DNA of 9,836 bases from Leucothrix mucor (lineage in GTDB: Bacteria > Pseudomonadota > Gammaproteobacteria > Thiotrichales > Thiotrichaceae), in NCBI GenBank assembly GCA_011322515.1, contig DRMS01000317.1:1-9836 (forward strand), written 5' to 3'. Position 1 is the first letter of the stretch. Each line of letters begins with the position of its first letter. Under the pieces are notes generated by a model that saw nothing but the letters and a program-made list of their open reading frames with translations, had not been told where the DNA came from and did not search any database. Shown piece after piece: positions 5,964 to 9,836 of the stretch. A program made the translations under genes and the position numbers.

Positions 5964-7799
5964 ATGACCAAGTCCAATCAACCAACCCCACCCGAAGAAT
6001 TCGACAGTAAAACTTTCCTCAAAACCGTGCCGCATAAACCAGGTGTTTATCGCATGGTTAATGGGGACGGTGAAATACTCTATGTTGGTAAAGCCAAAGA
6101 TCTAAAAAATCGCGTTTCAAGTTACTTCCGCAGTAATTTGGTTAACTCGCGTATTTGGTCGATGGTAAAGCAGATACAAGATGTTCGCATCACCATCACC
6201 AGCACCGAGGCAGAAGCGCTACTTCTCGAAAGCAATCTAATCAAAAAGCACCTGCCACGCTATAATATTCTATTGCGTGATGATAAGGGCTACCCCTATC
6301 TCTATCTTTCTAAACATAAATTCCCACGTTTGCGATTTCATAGAGGAGGGCGTAAGGGGAAGGGTAAATACTTTGGTCCTTATCCTAGTGCGGGCGCGGT
6401 AAGAGAAGCATTAAACAAGTTACAAAAACTATTCCAAGTGCGTCAATGTGAGGATAGTTACTTTTCTAATCGCTCCCGCCCTTGTTTGCAATTTCAGATT
6501 AAACGTTGCTCTGCGCCTTGTACCAATGAAATCAGCACCAATGATTATCAGCGAGATGTTAATCACACCATTAAGTTTTTACAGGGAAAAAGCAAACAGG
6601 TGATTGATGATCTTGTTAAGCAGATGGATCAGTCAGCAGAAAAACTGGAATATGAAAAAGCAGCGGAATATCGTGATCTAATTGAAAAACTACGAGCAAT
6701 ATCACAGCAACAATACATTAGTGGTGCAAAAGGCGATATTGATGTGATCGCATTACAGTTTGCCTCCAAAATTGCCAGTATTCAGGTGCTAACCATCCGT
6801 AACGGACATAATCTGGGGAATAAAAATTATTTTCCCAAGTTGCCTGCAATGGATATGAATGAAGCTGAAATAATGACTTCATTTATCGCGCAGTACTATC
6901 ACAGCAGAAGAATTCCACAGCAGATAATTTGTAGCCATGCACCAGAAGATAATGATACTTTGTCTGAAATGCTAGCGCTAAAGGCTGAGCGCAAGGTTAA
7001 GCTAATCCATAATACACGAGGAGAGCGCACTCGCTGGTTGGAAATGGCATCTCGCAACGCCCTGCATGCATTGCAAATTAACCTAAGTTCCAAAGCAGGA
7101 ATGAAAAAACGTCTATTAGCATTACAAGATGAGTTGCAACTTGGCTATCTTCCCACTCGTATGGAATGTTTTGATATAAGTCATACGCAGGGCGAAGCAA
7201 CGGTTGCGTCTTGTGTTGTCTTTGGCTTAGAAGGGGCTATTAAATCTGATTATAGACGGTATAATATATCGGGTATTACGGGGGGCGATGATTATGCCGC
7301 AATGAAGCAAGCATTACAGCGACGCTTTAAAAGAGCCCTAAAAGAAGCGGCAAAACTACCTAATATTTTGTTTATTGATGGCGGTAAAGGGCAGGTCAAA
7401 CAAGCATTAGATGTAATAGAAGATCTGCAACTTACGGGTATTGATGTCATTGGTGTCACTAAAGGCGAAGGGCGTAAAGCTGATTTAGACACCTTAACCA
7501 TTGGTAAAAATAGAGTTGAACTAGAGCCGCACTCTAGTGCCTTACATTTAGTCCAACAAATTCGTGATGAGGCACACCGCTTTGCCATAACAGGTCATCG
7601 TCAACGTCGCCAAAAAGCACGTACTAGCTCGCCACTTGAAGAAATAGCAGGTCTAGGTCCAAAGCGCAGGCAAAACCTGTTAAAGCAATTTGGTGGAATG
7701 CGCGCAATGACTGTTGCAAGCATCGATGAACTAAGCAAAGTCTCAGGCATTAGCCGCCAACTCGCTGAAAAAATTTATGATGTATTTCACGGGAAGTAG
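5964..7799 (+). CDS. uvrC: UvrABC excinuclease subunit C
   Basis: Makes the dual 3' and 5' incisions in nucleotide excision repair with UvrA and UvrB. Full length at 611 residues (E. coli 610). Domains in order: GIY-YIG nuclease (PGVYRM at 26-31 and LYVGKAKDLKNR at 39-50); a cysteine cluster C162, C174, C182, C186, corresponding to the reported Fe-S site of UvrC; a UVR motif near 215-250 (EYEKAAEYRDLI) for UvrB contact; an RNase H-like nuclease with MECFDISHTQGEATVASCVVF and FIDGGKGQVKQA; and C-terminal tandem helix-hairpin-helix (IAGLGPKRRQNLLKQFGG...VSGISRQLAEKIY). The ATG at 5964 is the only usable start: the conserved FDSKTFLKTV begins at residue 13, and the frame upstream has only ATT/ATA codons before a stop. 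There is no good Shine-Dalgarno (a weak TAGG lies 13 bases away). Two bases separate its stop from pgsA. Confidence 0.98.
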   Translation: MTKSNQPTPPEEFDSKTFLKTVPHKPGVYRMVNGDGEILYVGKAKDLKNRVSSYFRSNLVNSRIWSMVKQIQDVRITITSTEAEALLLESNLIKKHLPRYNILLRDDKGYPYLYLSKHKFPRLRFHRGGRKGKGKYFGPYPSAGAVREALNKLQKLFQVRQCEDSYFSNRSRPCLQFQIKRCSAPCTNEISTNDYQRDVNHTIKFLQGKSKQVIDDLVKQMDQSAEKLEYEKAAEYRDLIEKLRAISQQQYISGAKGDIDVIALQFASKIASIQVLTIRNGHNLGNKNYFPKLPAMDMNEAEIMTSFIAQYYHSRRIPQQIICSHAPEDNDTLSEMLALKAERKVKLIHNTRGERTRWLEMASRNALHALQINLSSKAGMKKRLLALQDELQLGYLPTRMECFDISHTQGEATVASCVVFGLEGAIKSDYRRYNISGITGGDDYAAMKQALQRRFKRALKEAAKLPNILFIDGGKGQVKQALDVIEDLQLTGIDVIGVTKGEGRKADLDTLTIGKNRVELEPHSSALHLVQQIRDEAHRFAITGHRQRRQKARTSSPLEEIAGLGPKRRQNLLKQFGGMRAMTVASIDELSKVSGISRQLAEKIYDVFHGK

Positions 7800-7801
7800 T
7801 A

Positions 7802-8338
7802 ATGATTTTTAATCTACCAATATTTTTAACCCTATTAAGAATTTTCGCCATTCCGCTGGTGATTGCTTTTTTCTATATGGGTTATCCATTAGCGGCTGCG
7901 ACCACGTTTGGTTTAGCGGGCGTAACTGACTGGGCAGATGGTTATTATGCACGTAAACTAGGATTGGAATCTCGCTTTGGCGCATTCTTAGACCCTGTTG
8001 CTGATAAATTGATAGTAGCAGTTGCTTTGATATTAGTGGTAAGTCAAGAAGCTAATATGTGGATTACAGTAGCGGCCTGCATCATTATTGGACGTGAAAT
8101 TATCATTTCAGCATTACGCGAGTGGATGGCCGAATCAGGTCAGCGCAGTAAGGTTGCAGTTGCCAATATAGGTAAAATTAAAACTGTTGTACAAATATTT
8201 GCATTGATCTTTTTACTTTATAACCAGCCATTATTTGGCTTTCCTATTCGTGAAGCTGGGCTGATACTATTAGCAATAGCAACGGTGTTGACCGTTTGGT
8301 CTATGGTGCAGTATTTGCAAAGTGCATTTAAGAAATAG
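7802..8338 (+). CDS. pgsA: CDP-diacylglycerol-glycerol-3-phosphate 3-phosphatidyltransferase
   Basis: Inner-membrane enzyme that makes phosphatidylglycerol phosphate, the committed step to phosphatidylglycerol and cardiolipin. The CDP-alcohol phosphotransferase motif is complete: D43, D46, G47, A50, R51, G60, D64 and D68 in TDWADGYYARKLG...RFGAFLDPVADK. Around it are hydrophobic segments expected to span the membrane: residues ~4-25, ~28-41, ~69-97 (probably two), and two near the C terminus (~128-145 and ~150-172). At 178 residues the length is normal. The ATG follows the uvrC stop by two bases, with GGGA of the uvrC end as the likely ribosome-binding site, so the pair is translationally linked as in many gammaproteobacteria. 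E. coli has tRNA genes after pgsA; none is present here. Confidence 0.97.
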   Translation: MIFNLPIFLTLLRIFAIPLVIAFFYMGYPLAAATTFGLAGVTDWADGYYARKLGLESRFGAFLDPVADKLIVAVALILVVSQEANMWITVAACIIIGREIIISALREWMAESGQRSKVAVANIGKIKTVVQIFALIFLLYNQPLFGFPIREAGLILLAIATVLTVWSMVQYLQSAFKK

Positions 8339-8383
8339 CAAGGTTTGTGTAACTTTGGAGTAGAATATCTCTTTCTAAAATGC

Positions 8384-8413
8384 AAAAACCCATGAAGATA
8401 ATTTATTCATGGG
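8384..8413 (-). terminator. Terminator of the small acidic-protein gene, possibly bidirectional
   Basis: CCCATGAA (8389-8396) and TTCATGGG (8406-8413) form a perfect eight-base-pair stem with a nine-base loop. Read on the - strand the stem is followed by TTTTT (complement of 8384-8388), which makes it an intrinsic terminator about 30 bases past the stop of the gene at 8444-8686. On the + strand the tail is only CTTTGT, so stopping uvrC-pgsA transcripts would be less efficient. Confidence 0.7.
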
Positions 8414-8443
8414 CTTTGTAAAATAATTTTATTATTCTAAAAA

Positions 8444-8686
8444 TTAATCAAGCAGATAATCAACATCAAATACATCACGCAAACGGCGCTCTAATGCTTT
8501 TTGCTCAAGATAATCTTCTACATTGCGACGAATCACATGTGGCTTCATACGTTTTTCTTCCTTTTTCTTTGCTTCTTCTTCTTTTGACTCCTCGTCTAAG
8601 GCTTCAATCTCTAAATCAATAAGATCATCTAAAGTCTCATTATCAGAATCGGCTGGTAAGTGTTCTACTGCTTGTAGTGGTCGCAT
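8444..8686 (-). CDS. Small charged protein of 80 residues, resembling the PA3496 family (function unknown)
   Basis: An 80-residue protein with no signal peptide or membrane segment. Residues ~14-35 are very acidic (SDNETLDDLIDLEIEALDEE); ~34-47 is a Glu/Lys-rich helix likely to form a coiled coil; and the end has the pattern PHVIRRNVEDYLEQKALERRLRDVFDVDYLLD. The last part recalls the small gammaproteobacterial proteins annotated as the PA3496 family ('putative envelope integrity protein'), which also join an acidic/lysine-rich N-terminal half to a conserved R-R-x-x-E-x-x-x-E-x-x-x-L-x-x-x-L tail. That link is from memory and tentative. It looks like a real gene: a good Shine-Dalgarno GAGGG (8696-8700) lies nine bases before the ATG, and its own terminator follows the stop. 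It is convergent with pgsA and stands alone. Confidence 0.75.
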   Translation of the reverse strand: MRPLQAVEHLPADSDNETLDDLIDLEIEALDEESKEEEAKKKEEKRMKPHVIRRNVEDYLEQKALERRLRDVFDVDYLLD

Positions 8687-8755
8687 GATTGTTTTCCCTC
8701 TGCATTTTTTGCAGTTTGTAATTTTTATTCGGTGTTATTAATTTTGTAATTTAAG

Positions 8756-8792
8756 ACCTTTGCAAATATGAATATTCAAATGGCGCAAAGGT
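8756..8792. repeat. Nested dyad upstream of the small acidic-protein gene
   Basis: ACCTTTGC (8756-8763) is mirrored exactly by GCAAAGGT (8785-8792), and the space between them contains the palindrome TGAATATTCA (8769-8778). The position, 70-105 bases upstream of the - strand ATG at 8686, suits a regulator binding site or a 5' transcript structure, but no specific regulator is recognised. Confidence 0.4.
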
Positions 8793-8953
8793 TATTATTT
8801 CAGAAAATATTATTTTTTTATTGATAGATATAGAAATATTTACTGCTTGCTAAGTGATTGTATTATTAATGATTGAAGCTTAATATGAGATGAGTAGATA
8901 AATAAATAATCAATTTATTTTTAGGGGTATTTTTCTTCAACAATACCCTCGTC

Positions 8954-8979
8954 ATTTATTAATCATATAGTTAATAAAT
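8954..8979. repeat. Perfect A/T-rich inverted repeat
   Basis: ATTTATTAA (8954-8962) and TTAATAAAT (8971-8979) are exact reverse complements separated by eight bases. A related A/T dyad lies just upstream (TAAATAAAT followed by ATTTATTT around 8897-8920). The stem is weak thermally, has no T-tract and borders no gene, so its role is unknown. Confidence 0.4.
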
Positions 8980-8989
8980 AGCAGGGTCA

Positions 8990-9056
8990 GACTAGGACTA
9001 CTCCAAGAAAACAAACGCGCAAATAGCTTGATGAGGTTTTTCATGAGTAGGAAGTC
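8990..9056. repeat. Imperfect hairpin adjacent to the MITE-like element
   Basis: The arms 8990-9012 and 9036-9056 pair in blocks: GACT (8990-8993) with AGTC (9053-9056), CTACTC (8998-9003) with GAGTAG (9045-9050), and GAAAAC (9007-9012) with GTTTTTC (9036-9042), leaving a 23-base loop. It ends 15 bases before the target-site duplication at 9072. It could be the remnant of another palindromic repeat. Confidence 0.35.
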
Positions 9057-9079
9057 ACAATAAATCTAACAAAATAAAC

Positions 9080-9223
9080 GGCTACCAGTTTAAGGCAGGA
9101 CAGTTCATGTTTTTGCTATTCACCCGCGCCCTTCGACACGCTCAGGAAGCTAGCTCCCTGAACGTGTCGAAGGGCGCGGGTTGTTTGCTATGAGGTTACT
9201 TGTCTCGCCTTAAGTTGGTAGCC
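9080..9223. mobile_element. MITE-like element with terminal inverted repeats and target-site duplication
   Basis: A 144-base non-coding unit. The left end (9080-9101) matches the reverse complement of the right end (9202-9223) at 18 of 22 positions, starting GGCTACCA. It is flanked by the direct repeat AAATAAAC at 9072-9079 and 9224-9231 (nine bases if the ambiguous terminal G is included), as expected of a transposition target-site duplication. The ends closely resemble those of the element at 5754-5938. An A/T-rich eight-base duplication is a feature known for IS1595-family insertions; assigning that family is inference, and no transposase is present here. A long G/C-rich hairpin fills the centre. 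Confidence 0.8.
9123..9180. repeat. REP-like G/C-rich palindrome inside the element
   Basis: Arms 9123-9146 and 9157-9180 are reverse complements at 23 of 24 positions, with a ten-base loop containing AGCTAGCT. The arms include CCCTTCGACACGCTCAGG, a sequence type I recognise from palindromic intergenic repeats spread through many environmental bacterial genomes. Its G+C content is far above the surrounding DNA. It could also block transcripts coming from purH, although no T-tract follows on that strand. Confidence 0.8.
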
Positions 9224-9294
9224 AAATAAACGAACAACATGTTAGATTTACTGTATCCTCCTACTTACATGGATTCATATTATCACCCATTATT

Positions 9295-9836
9295 TTAATG
9301 CCTAAAATGGCGCATCTTAGTAAATATCATCGCCATGCCCGCCTTATTAGCCGCCTCAATTACGTCCTCATCACGAATTGATCCACCTGGTTGAATAACC
9401 GCTACAATGCCCGCCTCAGCCGCTGCTTCAATACCATCTTTAAAGGGGAAGAAGGCATCGGATGCCATTACAGAACCTTCCACCTGTAATTTAGCGTGCT
9501 CTGCTTTAATTCCCGCAATACGCGCTGAGTTGATACGACTCATTTGACCTGCCCCAACACCAATGGTCATATTATTTTTGGCATAAACAATGGCATTTGA
9601 TTTAACAAATTTAGATACTTTCCAAGCAAATAATAAATCCTTCATCTCCTCTTCGCTGGGGGCGCGTTCGGTGACTACTGTAAGTTCATTATAAAGTGCT
9701 AAATCAGCTTCTTGCACCAACAAGCCACCATTAACGCGTTTATAGTCTAAACGTGGTTGTGCTGCGCTAAATTCTCCGCATTCCAATAAGCGTACATTTT
9801 TCTTGGTTTTAATAACTTCAATGGCATCTTTTGCAA
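9295..9836 (-). CDS. purH: Bifunctional AICAR formyltransferase/IMP cyclohydrolase, C-terminal part
   Basis: Catalyses the last two steps of de novo IMP synthesis. Only the C-terminal ~179 residues are in the window; the frame is open to the window edge (reading AKDAIEVIKTKKNVRLLECGEF at its visible start), so the ATG and the N-terminal cyclohydrolase domain lie beyond 9836. The visible part is the end of the AICAR transformylase domain: DYKRVNGGLLVQ, WKVSKFVKSNAIVYAKNNMTIG, GAGQMSRINSARIAGIKA, MASDAFFPFKDGIEAAAEAG, IQPGGSIRDEDVI and the terminal MRHFRH, all matching E. coli PurH in order up to its last residue. Nothing indicates damage. No clear intrinsic terminator follows the stop at 9295; the nearest strong hairpin is inside the MITE-like element at 9123-9180. 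Confidence 0.97.
   Translation of the reverse strand, partial: AKDAIEVIKTKKNVRLLECGEFSAAQPRLDYKRVNGGLLVQEADLALYNELTVVTERAPSEEEMKDLLFAWKVSKFVKSNAIVYAKNNMTIGVGAGQMSRINSARIAGIKAEHAKLQVEGSVMASDAFFPFKDGIEAAAEAGIVAVIQPGGSIRDEDVIEAANKAGMAMIFTKMRHFRH

Larger units (their letters stand above)
8687..9071. other. Gene-free, A/T-rich intergenic region with several dyads
   Basis: No credible reading frame, tRNA or rRNA is visible between the small gene and the MITE-like element. The proximal part should contain the promoter of the small - strand gene; TTGCAA and TAATAA-like boxes exist on that strand but spacing is poor (about 19 bases), so no promoter is called. The rest holds the inverted repeats listed separately, plus a small dyad GGGTATT (8925-8931) / AATACCC (8942-8948) without a T-tract. 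Confidence 0.6.

Noticed and set aside
8523..8741. 72-residue + strand open frame opposite the small acidic-protein gene
   Set aside because: A Ser/Phe-rich translation is what the complement of Glu/Lys codons gives; the - strand gene has a good Shine-Dalgarno sequence and terminator, the + strand frame has neither.
1..9836. A defence, secretion or biosynthetic gene system
   Set aside because: Every protein-coding gene except the 80-residue one is a clearly recognised housekeeping gene; there is nothing resembling a novel multi-gene system here.

Overview
The window looks like chromosomal DNA from a fairly A+T-rich gammaproteobacterium. The main evidence is the order maf/yceF (divergent) - yceD - rpmF - plsX - fabH, together with the uvrC-pgsA pair; both are typical gammaproteobacterial arrangements. 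A biotin-carrying pyruvate carboxylase B subunit and several palindromic dispersed repeats fit a repeat-rich, possibly free-living or sulfur/methane-oxidising lineage. That last placement is inference, and no species is claimed.

Layout: 1-1629 is the 3' part of a pyruvate carboxylase/oxaloacetate decarboxylase-type carboxyltransferase subunit (+). A terminator hairpin at 1775-1803 separates it from the convergent maf-like gene (1877-2467, -). A strong sigma70-like promoter (2599-2628) then starts yceD, rpmF, plsX and fabH (2638-5579, +), with a hairpin terminator and a possible internal promoter between rpmF and plsX. After fabH the usual fabD/fabG/acpP continuation is missing; instead 5586-5938 holds two abutting MITE-like inverted-repeat elements. 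uvrC and pgsA (5964-8338, +) follow, then a convergent small acidic/coiled-coil gene (8444-8686, -). A gene-free, dyad-rich interval (8687-9294) contains a third MITE-like element with a target-site duplication (9080-9223). The window ends in the 3' third of purH (9295-9836, -).

Functions: yceD, rpmF, plsX and fabH link 23S rRNA/ribosomal protein supply with acyl-phosphate formation and the initiation of fatty acid synthesis. pgsA adds the phosphatidylglycerol branch of membrane lipid synthesis. uvrC is the nucleotide-excision-repair incision subunit. PycB feeds oxaloacetate to central metabolism, and purH completes IMP synthesis.

The protein-coding content is ordinary housekeeping, and I found no defence, secretion, CRISPR or biosynthetic system. 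What merits a second look is non-coding: (i) two MITE-like elements that share near-identical ends but carry different well-known dispersed palindromes as cores; (ii) one of these ends appears to supply the -35 box of uvrC; and (iii) yceD and uvrC both have promoter-to-start spacing that predicts leaderless or nearly leaderless mRNAs.
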